64,000 nt of DNA. Origin: Novosphingobium sp. RL4 (GTDB taxonomy: Bacteria > Pseudomonadota > Alphaproteobacteria > Sphingomonadales > Sphingomonadaceae). Position numbers and translations under genes: made by a program. Positions 1 to 8,722 of this stretch are shown here, piece after piece. The stretch spans positions 460,001 to 524,000 of the forward strand of contig NZ_CP141944.1 in NCBI RefSeq assembly GCF_035658495.1, written 5' to 3'. Under the pieces are notes generated by a model. The model was not told the DNA's origin. It was given only the letters and a program-made list of their open reading frames with translations, and did no database searches. How positions within the stretch are numbered: position 1 is the stretch's first letter; each line of letters starts with the position of its first letter.

Positions 1-86
1 CCAGCGGCATCGCACACGCGCTACCCACCAGCATAGCGCGCAAACCCTCACAAACTCCGATATGATCAATCTCGAAACGCGTCGCC

Positions 87-980
87 ATGATGCGCTTTGG
101 GAAAGGAAGTCGCTTGGGAGCCGGGATCGAGTTCGAATGCCTCGCTACGGGATTCTATCTCGAAGCCCTCCTCGTTGACGGCGAGGATGTCTGGTTTACC
201 GACGTCGTGGAAGGCGGTGTGCGGAAGGTTGGAGGGGACCGGATCTTACTGCCTGAGCGCTCCATGGTCGGCGGGCTGTTGTTGAACGAGGATGGCAGCC
301 TGCTGGTGAGTGGTGGCGGGGGTATCCAATGGGTTCACCCTGCAACGCATGCCTTCGGCAATCTCGTCGATGGACTGGCCGGTGTGAACGAGATGCGCTC
401 GGATGGGGCTGGCGGCATATATTTCGGCACGATCGATCTTGCCGCGATCCTCGCCGGCAGGCGACCGGCACCTTCATCCATCCAGCACCTTTCGAGCGAG
501 TGCGTGCTCTCTCAAGTACGTGGCGGGCTGGCGTTTGCGAACGGCCTGAGTGTCAGCGCCGATGGCTCTTTTCTCTATTTCAACGTGAGTTTTAAGGCCG
601 TCAGGGCTTTCCCGATCGAAAAGGGCGGGAGCCTGGGCGAACCGATCACGCTTCTGGACATGCCGGATTGCGACGGGATGGCACTGGATGCAGAAGGCAA
701 TCTCTGGATCACCGGTTTTGCTTCGGGTGAGCTTCGCTGCCTCCGTCCGGATGGAAGCGAAGTCCGGCGCCTTGCATTGCCAGGAAAGGCCTGCACCAAC
801 GTCCGCTTCGGCGGGGCTGATCTGAGCGATCTATATGTAACGATCGTCGACCCCGGCTCAGCACAGGCTCTAGCCGAAGGGCAGCCCTTGAGGGACCGGA
901 ACTCTGTAATCTATCGTACACGGAGCCCTGTTCCGGGAGCGCCGCTTGCAACGGCCTGTTTCAGGCTGGGCCGCGAATAG
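87..980 (+). CDS. SMP-30/gluconolactonase/LRE-like family protein
   Basis: A 297-residue protein with the repeated beta-propeller pattern of the SMP-30/gluconolactonase/LRE family: blades with ADG/EDG turns, a G-V-N-E segment near residue 100, and a later F-A-N-G-L-S-V-S-A-D-G stretch followed by DGMALDAEGNLW. These match the metal-binding N-G and D-G elements of lactonases that hydrolyse sugar lactones. No signal peptide is seen, so it is probably cytoplasmic. The substrate cannot be told from the sequence. The start is uncertain: the ATG at 87 has no good ribosome site and overlaps an antisense ATG at 86-88. A TTG around 112 follows a better AAAGGAAG. Confidence 0.8.
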   Translation: MMRFGKGSRLGAGIEFECLATGFYLEALLVDGEDVWFTDVVEGGVRKVGGDRILLPERSMVGGLLLNEDGSLLVSGGGGIQWVHPATHAFGNLVDGLAGVNEMRSDGAGGIYFGTIDLAAILAGRRPAPSSIQHLSSECVLSQVRGGLAFANGLSVSADGSFLYFNVSFKAVRAFPIEKGGSLGEPITLLDMPDCDGMALDAEGNLWITGFASGELRCLRPDGSEVRRLALPGKACTNVRFGGADLSDLYVTIVDPGSAQALAEGQPLRDRNSVIYRTRSPVPGAPLATACFRLGRE

Positions 981-1002
981 CTGATGCTCGCGCGCCCATA
1001 AG

Positions 1003-1027
1003 AAAAGGCGGCCTTGCGACCGCCTCT
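1003..1027 (-). terminator. Rho-independent terminator of the M23 peptidase gene
   Basis: On the minus strand AGGCGG and CCGCCT (1020-1025 and 1006-1011) form a 6-bp stem with an 8-base loop, followed by TTTTCTT. It sits about 75 bases downstream of the M23 stop, so it fits that gene rather than the converging SMP-30 gene. Confidence 0.6.
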
Positions 1028-1097
1028 TCCCTCCTCTCCAAATCTTTGATGGCCGGTCCGTCTTTGCGCGGTCCCTGACCGACCTGGAACTATTGCC

Positions 1098-1814
1098 TCA
1101 GCCGCCCTGGGCGTCGGTTTCGGCGGCAGCCATGCGATCGCCCTGCATGTAGGGGATCGGATTGACCGCTTCGCCGTCAACGCGGACTTCGTAATGCAGG
1201 TGCGGGCCGGTAGAGTTTCCGGTGGTGCCGACGAAGCCGATCACGTCGCCCTTGTGGACCATCTGGCCTTCGGCAACGTTGAGGCGCGACATGTGACCGT
1301 AACGGGTTTCGAGGTCTCCGCCGTGTTCGAGCGAAACGAACAGGCCGTAACCGCCGAACCAGGCTGCCTTGCCGACGACGCCATCAGCCGTAGCGTAAAT
1401 GGGAGTACCGATCGGCGCGCCGAGATCGATGCCCTTGTGGGCGCGGCGGCCGCCGAGGATCGGGTGGTTGCGCATGCCGAAGCTGCTGGTCAGCTTGAGG
1501 CCTTCAAGCGGAGTACGCGAAGGGATCGAGACTGCGCTGAGCTTGGCCGCGCCAGGAATGGCGGGCTTGGCCTTGGCGGAAGCGAGGCCGGTTTCCTCGA
1601 AGTTCTGCCAGGAGCTGAAAAGGTTGCGGAACTGCTCGTCCTCACCGCCGCCGGCCGACTGGTTCGCGGCCTGCGAGGCACGAAGCGGGGCGGAGATATC
1701 GGCAGCGGCAGCGCTGCTGTTGGCCATCGCCGGGTGAGCGGCGACAAGGGAACCTGCGACGGCGACGGCACCGGTCACTGCGCGGAACTTGGCGAAGAAT
1801 TTCGTTACGACCAC
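1098..1814 (-). CDS. M23 family metallopeptidase (LytM domain), secreted
   Basis: Predicted cell-wall endopeptidase that cuts peptidoglycan cross-bridges, or a LytM activator of amidases. The C-terminal half has the full LytM zinc site: the H-x-x-x-D motif in HKGIDLG, and the HLHYE element after STGP. An N-terminal signal peptide (basic VTKFFAKFR, hydrophobic AVAVAGSLVA, cleavage after AMA) points to the periplasm. A GTG start at 1814 with AAGG upstream gives a normal signal peptide. The frame stays open to an ATG at 1895, but that would put over 40 residues before the hydrophobic core. It is a single-gene unit with its own terminator. Because both zinc motifs are intact, I call it an active peptidase. 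Confidence 0.85.
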   Translation of the reverse strand: MVVTKFFAKFRAVTGAVAVAGSLVAAHPAMANSSAAAADISAPLRASQAANQSAGGGEDEQFRNLFSSWQNFEETGLASAKAKPAIPGAAKLSAVSIPSRTPLEGLKLTSSFGMRNHPILGGRRAHKGIDLGAPIGTPIYATADGVVGKAAWFGGYGLFVSLEHGGDLETRYGHMSRLNVAEGQMVHKGDVIGFVGTTGNSTGPHLHYEVRVDGEAVNPIPYMQGDRMAAAETDAQGG

Positions 1815-1965
1815 TCGCAATACCTTGTTATCCGCCGCGTGCTGCGAAGCCACGACGCTTGTTCTAAGCAGGCGAACCGAAGGTACGCCGCGCAAACCCT
1901 AAGTTTTGGAGATGGTCGGAACCCCCCGCCGTCTCTCGAATTGGAGTTATGCCGAACGGATTAGA

Positions 1966-2757
1966 TCAGGCAAGTCCGGCATATAGATCCCGCGATAAAC
2001 CGGCAGCGAGACGCGCCGAGTCGTTGAACGGTGGCTTAACGGCCCCTCCAAAGTGGCGGGAAACCAAGGATTTCCAGAGGCTGTCCCGGTCCTCGTCCAA
2101 CCGTTTGGCGACATCGGCGAAATGAATTGCGCCGAACCGGACGTGCCTGATTTCGTCGTCAAGGATTCGCTCGAGGATGCGCGCGCCGCGTTCGTCGCCG
2201 TTAGCCCGGACGCGTTCGAGAGTGGCCGGGGTCACATCGAGACCGCGCGCTTCCAGCACCATCGGAACCACTGCGAGGCGGGCAGCCACGGCGTGACGGG
2301 TTCCATGCGCTGCTTCCCAGAGGCCATCGTGGGCGGGCAGCGCGCCGTAACGGCTGCCGAGTGTTCGCAGATGGCGATCGAGCAGGGCGAAATGCATCGC
2401 CTCGTCCGCCGCGACCGACAGGAAATCGCTTACGAACCCCTCGTCCATCTCCCCGCCGAAGCGCCCTGCCATGTCCAGTGCAAGGTCGATCGCGACGAAT
2501 TCGATATGGGCCAGCGCATGCCACAGGGCGATCCGGCCGCGCTCGGACCCGCCCTTGCCGCGTTTGGGCATGCGGTTCGGGGGCAGCAGTTCGGGCGCGT
2601 CGGGCCGTCCGGGCAGGTCGGGCATTTCCACGTCGAACGCGAAGGAGAGTTTCCCGAGCCGCCAGTCGCGCGCGACCTTGCGCGTGGCCATGGCCTTGGC
2701 CCAGGGATTACATTCGAGCAGCGCTTCGCGGATGGCTGCCGCCACGGAACCGGTCAT
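1966..2757 (-). CDS. DUF455 family ferritin-like protein
   Basis: A 263-residue protein of the DUF455/COG2833 family, which is ferritin-like and distantly related to tRNA hydroxylase MiaE. Helices carry di-iron-type E-x-x-H motifs: HIEF near residue 90, ADEAMHF near 120, and DEIRHV near 210. The biochemical role is unknown. Its ATG overlaps the stop of bcp (ATGA), so it is translationally coupled to the bcp-glnE operon. The same order (glnE, bcp, DUF455) is, as I recall, common in sphingomonads. A longer in-frame extension upstream would run into bcp and is rejected because of the overlap and the good fit of the M-T-G-S start. Confidence 0.85.
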   Translation of the reverse strand: MTGSVAAAIREALLECNPWAKAMATRKVARDWRLGKLSFAFDVEMPDLPGRPDAPELLPPNRMPKRGKGGSERGRIALWHALAHIEFVAIDLALDMAGRFGGEMDEGFVSDFLSVAADEAMHFALLDRHLRTLGSRYGALPAHDGLWEAAHGTRHAVAARLAVVPMVLEARGLDVTPATLERVRANGDERGARILERILDDEIRHVRFGAIHFADVAKRLDEDRDSLWKSLVSRHFGGAVKPPFNDSARLAAGLSRDLYAGLA

Positions 2758-3242
2758 CAGAGTGCCTTCGCGGCCTCCAGTACCTGCTGTGCGTGATCCT
2801 TGACCTTCACCTTGTCCCACACGCGGGCGATCTTGCCGTCGGCGCCTATCAGGTAGGTGGTGCGGACCATGCCCATGTAAGTGCGGCCGTAGTTCTGCTT
2901 TTCGGTCCAGATGCCGAGCGCGTCCGAGAGTCCGTTTTCCTCGGCGTCAGTGGCGAGCGGCGCCTTGAGATCGTGCTTGGCAATGAAGTTCTGGTGCCTT
3001 TTGGCGGAGTCCTTGCTCACCCCGAGGAGTGCGGTTCCGGCCGCATCGAACTGGTCCTTCAGGGCCGAGAAATCGATGTTTTCCGTGGTGCAGCCGGGAG
3101 TGCTGTCCTTCGGATAAAAGAACACGACCAGTTTCCTGCCCGCGAAGTCCGAGACTTTCACGGTGCCGCCTTCCGGCGTTTCGAGCGCGATATCGGGGAA
3201 TGCGTCGCCGATGCCGAAGTGTCCGGGGGCACGAGTGTTCAT
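2757..3242 (-). CDS. bcp: Thioredoxin-dependent peroxiredoxin (BCP/PrxQ type)
   Basis: A 161-residue peroxiredoxin that reduces hydrogen and organic peroxides in the cytoplasm. The peroxidatic Cys is C51 in the STPGCTTE motif, and the FFYPKD, LLGVSKDS and RTTYLIG elements of BCP are all present. It is the only cysteine in the protein: the position five residues later that holds the resolving Cys in E. coli BCP is not Cys. It is therefore a 1-Cys type that must use an external thiol. Both ends overlap neighbours by ATGA (glnE upstream, the DUF455 gene downstream), which fixes the start at 3242. Confidence 0.95.
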   Translation of the reverse strand: MNTRAPGHFGIGDAFPDIALETPEGGTVKVSDFAGRKLVVFFYPKDSTPGCTTENIDFSALKDQFDAAGTALLGVSKDSAKRHQNFIAKHDLKAPLATDAEENGLSDALGIWTEKQNYGRTYMGMVRTTYLIGADGKIARVWDKVKVKDHAQQVLEAAKAL

Positions 3243-6001
3243 GGGGTGGTCTCCAGTGTTTCGTCGAAGGCCTGTTGCCAGGCCGCGGCAACTTGCGCGC
3301 GGGCCCGGGCCAGGCTGTTCTCGAGGTCTTGCCAGTCGCCATAGCCACATGCGCGCACCAGCGCCATGCAGGCGGCATCCACAGGTTTCAGCGAATCGGG
3401 CGCGAGCAGGCGGGCGGCGACAAGCAGGCGCGTCAGCACGTCATGCGCAGGCTCGAGGCTTGCCGGAAGCAGCCCTTGCGCAGCCAGCAGGCGGACCGCC
3501 TCGCCCAGGTCGGCATCGAGACCTTCCCCGCTGCGCAACTGGGTGAAGTGGACAAGGAATTCGAGGTCCACCAGCCCGCCGCGCATCAGCTTGACGTCGA
3601 GCGGGCCTTTCGGCGGCTTGTGGCCGGCCATGCGGGTGCGCATCTCCAGTACGTCGGTGCGCAGCCGGGCCGGATCGCGGGGAGCGGTGAGCACATCGCG
3701 GATGATCGTGCCCAGTTTGCCGCGAGCTTCGCGCGAGCCGCGGAGCGGACGGGCGCGGCAGAGTGCCATGTGCTCCCAGGTCCATGCCTGCTCCTGCTGG
3801 TAGCGGGCGAAACTGTCGAGGCTGGCGGCGGGCGGGCCCTGCTCGCCGGAGGGACGCAGCCTTGTGTCCACTTCGTAAAGCGCGCCTTCGGCGGTTTGCA
3901 CGGAGAGCGCGGCCGTCACCCGCTGGGACAGGCGGTTGTAGTAGAGCGTGGCGCCGAGCGGCCGCCGCCCATCCGATTCCTGCGAGAAATCGCCGGTGAA
4001 AAGATAGATCAGATCGAGGTCGGAGGCGTGTGTGAGCACGCCGCCGCCCATTCGGCCAAGGCCCAGTACAACGACTTCGCTACCGGGCACGCTGCCATGA
4101 ACGTCCCGGAATTCCGTTACCGCCGCGTCGGTCAGAACCACGAGCGCGGCCTCTGCGATCCGGCCGAGGGCATGGCCGATGTCCAGCGGGTCGTTCACGC
4201 CTTCGATCAGTTGCACGCCCAGGGCAAAGCGGCGATCCCCGACCTTGCGACGGACCGTATTGAGCTTGCGTTCGTAATCGTCGCCCGGTTCGAAGCGAGA
4301 GAATTCGGCGATCAGTTCGGGCAGGGTGCCGGGCAGGTCGAAGGCGCTTGCGTCGATCAGGGGGTCAAGCAGGTCAGCACGCCGGGCAAGCGAATCGGCG
4401 AGCGGGGGAGCGAGGCTGAGGATTCGCGCCAGCCGCTCGATCAGGGCCGGGCGTGCCTCGAGCAGGCGGAACAGGTTGATCGCCGTGGGCAGGTTGTTGA
4501 GGAGCTGTTCCCAGCGCGCCATGGCGCGCTCCGGCTCGGGTGCCGCGGCCAGGGCGGCAAGCAGGTTCGGGCGAATCGCTTCGAAGGCAAGCCGTGCCGC
4601 GTCGCTGCGCAGGGCCCGCATCCGGCCCGAAAGCCAGCCTTCGATCCGGACGACCATGGCGTCGGGATCGGCAAACCCCAGATGCATCAGTTCGTCGCGC
4701 AGGTCTTCCTGCGGAGGCGTGGCAATCGCGATTGCAGGCCCGCTGGGCATATTGGCCATGACCAGCGCATCGTAACGCTCGCCGACGGCTTCGGTGATTT
4801 CGGTCAGCTCGGCAATCAGGGCGGCGCCGTCCGGCAGGCCGTCCAGACGGGCGACTTCGTCCAGCAGTTCGGGCCTGGTCGGCAGGGAATGGGTCTGCTG
4901 GTCCTGCATCATCTGCAGGCGGTGCTCGACGGTGCGGAGCCGATCGTAGCTTTCGCCAAGCAGACGCGCATCCTCGGGCGGGACGAGCCCGGCTTCGGCC
5001 AGTGCGTCCAGCGTGGCGCGGGTGCCGCGCAGGCGCAGCGCGGGGTTGCGGCCGCCGTGGATGAGCTGGTGAGTCTGGGCGTAGAATTCGACCTCGCGAA
5101 TGCCGCCGCGCCCTTTCTTGAGATCGAAGCCGGGACCGACAGTGACGCTTCCGCGGGTATTGGCGCGGATCTGCGCGGTAAGGCGGCCGATTTCGGCAAT
5201 GGCGCCGAAGTCGAGGCTCTTGCGCCAGACAAACGAGCGGATCGCGGCAAGGAATGCCTCGCCCGCCGCAATGTCGCCCGAGCAGGCGCGGGCGCGAATG
5301 AAGGCTGCGCGCTCCCAGGCGAGGGCGGAGGATTCGTAGTGAGTGAGGGCGCCATTTATCGAGATCGCCAGCGGGCTGACTTCGGACGCCGGGCGCAATC
5401 GCAAGTCGGTTCGGAAGACGTAGCCTTCCTCGGTTACCCCGGCGAGCGTTTCGACCACGGCGCGGGCCACGCGCTGGGCGGCTTCACCGGGCTCGTCGCG
5501 GTCACGGCGGGGGAGGAGCTGCGGATCGAACAGCAGGATCGGATCGATGTCAGAGCTGTAGTTGAGTTCGCGGGCACCATGCTTGCCGAGCGCCAGGGCA
5601 AGGAAGCCCGCAGGCTCGGCATCGGGCACGCGGCGGCGGATGCCCTCGGCAATGGCGGCGTCGAGGGCGCGGTCGGCCAGGGCGGACAGTTCGCCCGTCA
5701 CCGTGAGCAGGGGGAAGGCCCCGGCAAGGTCGCCGATCGCGAGGGCAAGAGCCATGGCCTGCTTTTCGCGCCTCAGCGCCGCACCGACGCTGGGAGCGCC
5801 TTCACCGGCGGCACGCGCCCAGTCGAGCGCGGCCTCGCCTCGTCCCGCAGCGAGCAGTTCGGTCAGGGCGGGCAGCCGGTCGAGCGCGCTGGAGAGATAG
5901 GGGGCGTGGGCGCGGGCGCGGGCGATCGCGCCGGCCCAGTCTGCTTGCATTTCGGCATCCATCCCGGCTTCCTGCCCGGCACTGTCGCCAAGGGCAAGCA
6001 T
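3239..6001 (-). CDS. glnE: Bifunctional glutamine synthetase adenylyltransferase/adenylyl-removing enzyme
   Basis: A 920-residue GlnE, close to the usual size, which adenylylates and de-adenylylates glutamine synthetase in response to PII. There are two nucleotidyltransferase domains. The N-terminal (de-adenylylating) one has SSDIDPILLFD near residue 155, and the C-terminal (adenylylating) one has SDLDLIYLF near residue 660, each followed by GRGGIREVEF or RGGLVDLEF elements. It is the first gene of a glnE-bcp-DUF455 operon with ATGA coupling. Paired with gltBD at the other end of the window, it is part of ammonia assimilation. A 1002-codon open frame on the opposite strand is a high-GC shadow. 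Confidence 0.96.
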   Translation of the reverse strand: MLALGDSAGQEAGMDAEMQADWAGAIARARAHAPYLSSALDRLPALTELLAAGRGEAALDWARAAGEGAPSVGAALRREKQAMALALAIGDLAGAFPLLTVTGELSALADRALDAAIAEGIRRRVPDAEPAGFLALALGKHGARELNYSSDIDPILLFDPQLLPRRDRDEPGEAAQRVARAVVETLAGVTEEGYVFRTDLRLRPASEVSPLAISINGALTHYESSALAWERAAFIRARACSGDIAAGEAFLAAIRSFVWRKSLDFGAIAEIGRLTAQIRANTRGSVTVGPGFDLKKGRGGIREVEFYAQTHQLIHGGRNPALRLRGTRATLDALAEAGLVPPEDARLLGESYDRLRTVEHRLQMMQDQQTHSLPTRPELLDEVARLDGLPDGAALIAELTEITEAVGERYDALVMANMPSGPAIAIATPPQEDLRDELMHLGFADPDAMVVRIEGWLSGRMRALRSDAARLAFEAIRPNLLAALAAAPEPERAMARWEQLLNNLPTAINLFRLLEARPALIERLARILSLAPPLADSLARRADLLDPLIDASAFDLPGTLPELIAEFSRFEPGDDYERKLNTVRRKVGDRRFALGVQLIEGVNDPLDIGHALGRIAEAALVVLTDAAVTEFRDVHGSVPGSEVVVLGLGRMGGGVLTHASDLDLIYLFTGDFSQESDGRRPLGATLYYNRLSQRVTAALSVQTAEGALYEVDTRLRPSGEQGPPAASLDSFARYQQEQAWTWEHMALCRARPLRGSREARGKLGTIIRDVLTAPRDPARLRTDVLEMRTRMAGHKPPKGPLDVKLMRGGLVDLEFLVHFTQLRSGEGLDADLGEAVRLLAAQGLLPASLEPAHDVLTRLLVAARLLAPDSLKPVDAACMALVRACGYGDWQDLENSLARARAQVAAAWQQAFDETLETTP

Positions 6002-6127
6002 CAGACGATCATTGCAGCATGCTCTTCGGCCCGATGATTGCGGGATTGCCCCAGGGCCGGCGCTCTTCTATCGGCTCGGCCGTTCCCGCGGCACAAGCCT
6101 TGCGCCGCGGCTGAAGGAGGTTGCCCC

Positions 6128-7108
6128 GTGACGTTCGCCCTTCCCCCTGAATGGCATCCGCAGGACTGGATCTGGATCGGATTTCCGCACGATCCCGTCG
6201 AATGGCCGGGTTTCCTCGAAGCCGCGCAAGTGCAGATGGCCGAATTCGCCTCTACCGTCGCCGAATCGGGACAGGAAGTACGCCTTGTCGTGCGTGACGA
6301 GGCCAACCGTGCGCGGGCGGCTTCGCTGGTCTCGTCGAAAGTCTCGCTGGAAGTGCGCCGTTATGGCGACGTCTGGCTGCGCGATACCGGGCCGCTGGTC
6401 GTGGCCGACGGAAACCGGGCGCTCAAGGCGATGCGCTTCGGCTTCAATGGCTGGGGCGGCAAGTACCTGATGGACGGCGACCAGGAGATCGGCGCCGAAC
6501 TGGCTCGCGATGCCGGGCTGGAGGTGGAGACGTCGGACTGGATACTGGAGGGCGGCGCGCTCGACGGTGATGGCACCGGGCTTGTCGCCACGACAGAGCA
6601 GTGCCTGCTCAACCCCAATCGCAATCCGCACCTCACCCGTGCCGATCTGGAAATGCGCCTGAAGCGCGATCTGGGCTATGACCGGGTGCTGTGGCTGGGC
6701 GATGGTCTGATCAACGACCACACTGACGGCCATGTCGACAATCTCGCCCGCTTCGTGGCGCCGAATGTCCTGGCCCTGCCGCGTGCGACGGGACCGAACG
6801 ACCCGAATGCCGGGATCTACGCCGATGCCAAGGCCCGCGCCGAGGCAATGGGCGTGACGGTGCGCGAGGTTCCTTCGCCGGGACGCGTCGAAAGTGACGG
6901 GCGGATCGAACCGGCCAGCTACATGAACTTCGCGATCACCTCGAAGCTGGTGGTCGTGCCGGTCTATGGTACCGAGCACGACGACGAGGGCGTCGCCGCG
7001 ATTGCTGCGTTGTTCCCGGACCGCGATACCGTGGGAGTCATGGCGGACGCCGTGCTGGCGGGCGGCGGGTCGTTCCACTGCTCCAGCCAGCAGATGCCTT
7101 CCCGCTGA
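6128..7108 (+). CDS. Agmatine deiminase family protein
   Basis: A 326-residue guanidine-modifying enzyme of the agmatine deiminase/porphyromonas-type peptidylarginine deiminase family, expected to convert agmatine to N-carbamoylputrescine and ammonia. Visible elements are the EWHPQDWIWIGFPH start, VWLRDTGP, NGWGGKY, DGHVDN and the C-terminal GGGSFHC motif with catalytic Cys318. I chose the GTG at 6128 because AGGAGG at 6115-6120 lies 7 bases upstream. Homology also begins there, whereas an upstream ATG at 6038 adds an unrelated stretch. No N-carbamoylputrescine amidase gene is next to it, so the second pathway step must be elsewhere or the substrate may differ. Confidence 0.9.
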   Translation: MTFALPPEWHPQDWIWIGFPHDPVEWPGFLEAAQVQMAEFASTVAESGQEVRLVVRDEANRARAASLVSSKVSLEVRRYGDVWLRDTGPLVVADGNRALKAMRFGFNGWGGKYLMDGDQEIGAELARDAGLEVETSDWILEGGALDGDGTGLVATTEQCLLNPNRNPHLTRADLEMRLKRDLGYDRVLWLGDGLINDHTDGHVDNLARFVAPNVLALPRATGPNDPNAGIYADAKARAEAMGVTVREVPSPGRVESDGRIEPASYMNFAITSKLVVVPVYGTEHDDEGVAAIAALFPDRDTVGVMADAVLAGGGSFHCSSQQMPSR

Positions 7109-7116
7109 CCGGGTGT

Positions 7117-7175
7117 TCCGTCCGGCTCAGGGCCGGACGGAGTCCCACGTGCCGGTAGAAAGAAGTTACCGGCAC
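7117..7175 (+). terminator. Two tandem hairpins after the agmatine deiminase gene
   Basis: CCGTCCGGC and GCCGGACGG (7118-7140) form a 9-bp stem. GTGCCGGTA (7149-7157) and TACCGGCAC (7167-7175) form a second 9-bp stem with a purine-rich 9-base loop. Neither has a proper T-run on the plus strand, so they may be a terminator pair or RNA-stabilising hairpins. Confidence 0.45.
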
Positions 7176-7595
7176 GAAAACCACCCGATTTAACCGATTT
7201 GCAACGCCTCACGGGCCATGACGGCGTTCATGGCACGTATCGTCGCACTTGCGCTCAGCGCTCATGGTCTTCGGCCCCAGGGCCTGAAGGCTTCGAACCT
7301 CACGCAGGCGGGCGCTCTGCGCGGTATTCTTGTGTGCGGATGCGCACTCGCGCTCATTCTCGCCAAGGCTTCGCTCCCCTTCTGACGGGGCGATGCGCCG
7401 CCGGGGGTACCGCGCGGCAAAGGATTTCCCTTCCGTTTCAGAACATTTTTCGCGCAGATTTACGGCTCGCCGTTTCTGCTGCACCGCACATCGTGTCTGC
7501 TGCGTTGCAGCAAAACATTGTCACGAATGGTCGATGCAATCGAAATCATCCTTCCCCAGTTTACCTCTCGCGGTGACTGGAAAAGGAGATTCACC
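7176..7595. other. Long intergenic region with one possible small ORF
   Basis: About 420 bases between the agmatine deiminase hairpins and the next confident gene. Apart from a possible 55-codon ORF (7218-7385), I see only AT-richer patches around 7440-7560 that probably hold the promoter of the small-membrane-protein/bestrophin operon. No tRNA or repeat is visible. Confidence 0.5.
7218..7385 (+). CDS. Possible small membrane protein, 55 residues
   Basis: An ATG-initiated frame of 55 residues with two hydrophobic stretches (ARIVALALSA near the start, GILVCGCALALILA near the end) separated by a polar linker. There is no clear Shine-Dalgarno sequence and no recognisable family. It could equally be chance in a GC-rich gap, and I list it only because the region is otherwise empty. 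Confidence 0.25.
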   Translation: MTAFMARIVALALSAHGLRPQGLKASNLTQAGALRGILVCGCALALILAKASLPF

Positions 7596-7799
7596 ATGCG
7601 CCATATGACTGACGCCGAGCGGGCTCGCCTTCGCCAATCGCTCATCGGGAATTTTCTGCTATTGCTGTTCGGGCTGGGCGTGCTCGGATTTCTCGTGGCG
7701 ATCGACAGGGCTGACTGGTTCACCCTGAGGCCGGTTTCGGGAACCTCGGTCGCGCTTTCACATGCCTCGGCCCAAGGAGGGGATTCCGCCAAGCGATGA
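7596..7799 (+). CDS. Small single-pass membrane protein upstream of bestrophin
   Basis: A 67-residue protein with a polar N-terminus (MRHMTDAERARLRQ) and one transmembrane helix (NFLLLLFGLGVLGFLVAI) followed by a hydrophilic tail. AAAGGAGA lies 5-12 bases before the ATG. Its TGA overlaps the bestrophin ATG (ATGA at 7796-7799), so the two are translationally coupled, which suggests that this peptide acts with the channel. I recognise no family. Confidence 0.7.
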   Translation: MRHMTDAERARLRQSLIGNFLLLLFGLGVLGFLVAIDRADWFTLRPVSGTSVALSHASAQGGDSAKR

Positions 7800-8683
7800 T
7801 CGTCACACCTTCGCTGCAACCCGTCCAGATATTCCGCGAGATCTGGAAACCGCTGACATTGCTGTTCGTCTGGGACGTCATCGTCACGGTGACCTACTTC
7901 GTGCTGCCGTTCCATGCGCCCGAGCTGCCGGTGACGCTGTTCGGTTCGGCGCTGGCGCTGTTCCTCGGCTTCCGGAGCAATTCGGCTTACCAGCGATGGT
8001 GGGAAGGTCGCGGGTTGTGGGGGCTGATGATCAATGCGAGCCGCAACATCGCGCGCGCCGCGCGCAACTTCATGCCCGATCCGGACGCGGCCGAACTGAA
8101 GCGCCGCATCGTCCTGCGCCAGATTGCCTACGTCAACGCGCTGCGCTGCCAGCTTCGCCGCATCAAGCCCGATGCGGAAGTGCTGCGCATGCTTTCGCGC
8201 GGGGATGCCGATGCCTCGCTGGAACGGGCCAATACCGCCAACGGCATTCTCGACGAGACTGGCCGCCGAATCGATGAAGCGCGCCAGAAGGGCTGGATCG
8301 ACACGATCCAGCAGGCGCAGATGGAAGCCGTGCTGGTCGATATCGCCAATGCGCAAGGCGGGATGGAGCGGCTGAAGAACACGCCGCTGCCCTATCAGTA
8401 CCGATTCTTCCCGATCGTCTTCACGCACATGTTCTGCATCCTGCTGCCGATCGGACTGGTCGAGACGCTGGGCGTGGCCACGCCGCTCGGCTCGACGATC
8501 GCGGGAATCATGTTCCTTGCGGTGTTGGCCATCGGCGACGACCTGGTCGATCCTTTCGCCAATACCGTGCACGATCTGCCGCTGAACGCCATGTGCCGCA
8601 CCATCGAGATCGACCTTCTCCAGTCGATCGGCGAGGAAGCGCCGGCGCCGATCACGCCCGACAAGCAGGGTATCCTGTGGTGA
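7796..8683 (+). CDS. Bestrophin family ion channel (UPF0187/YneE-like)
   Basis: A 295-residue bacterial bestrophin homologue. The family signature is present: an N-terminal helix before residue 45 (LTLLFVWDVIVTVTYFVLPF), then FGSALALFLGFRSNSAYQRWWEGR, where the R-S-N-x-x-Y-x-R-W-W-E motif is diagnostic. Later come PLPYQYRFFPIVFTHMFCILLPIGLVE and a C-terminal GDDLVDPF acidic motif. Bacterial members studied form pentameric cation channels in the inner membrane. It is coupled by ATGA to the 67-residue membrane protein upstream. Confidence 0.93.
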   Translation: MIVTPSLQPVQIFREIWKPLTLLFVWDVIVTVTYFVLPFHAPELPVTLFGSALALFLGFRSNSAYQRWWEGRGLWGLMINASRNIARAARNFMPDPDAAELKRRIVLRQIAYVNALRCQLRRIKPDAEVLRMLSRGDADASLERANTANGILDETGRRIDEARQKGWIDTIQQAQMEAVLVDIANAQGGMERLKNTPLPYQYRFFPIVFTHMFCILLPIGLVETLGVATPLGSTIAGIMFLAVLAIGDDLVDPFANTVHDLPLNAMCRTIEIDLLQSIGEEAPAPITPDKQGILW

Positions 8684-8722
8684 TGCGTTGACCTTCCGCC
8701 ATGGAAGCCTAGGAGCATAGCC

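Noticed and set aside
1..88. Minus-strand frame from ATG at 88 to the window edge
   Set aside because: Only 29 codons are visible (MATRFEIDHIGV...), and no family can be recognised, so I did not list it as a gene.
3029..6037. Long open frame (about 1000 codons) on the plus strand opposite glnE
   Set aside because: It is a shadow of high-GC coding on the other strand. The protein has no domain and an odd Gly/Arg/His composition, while glnE is complete with both catalytic motifs.
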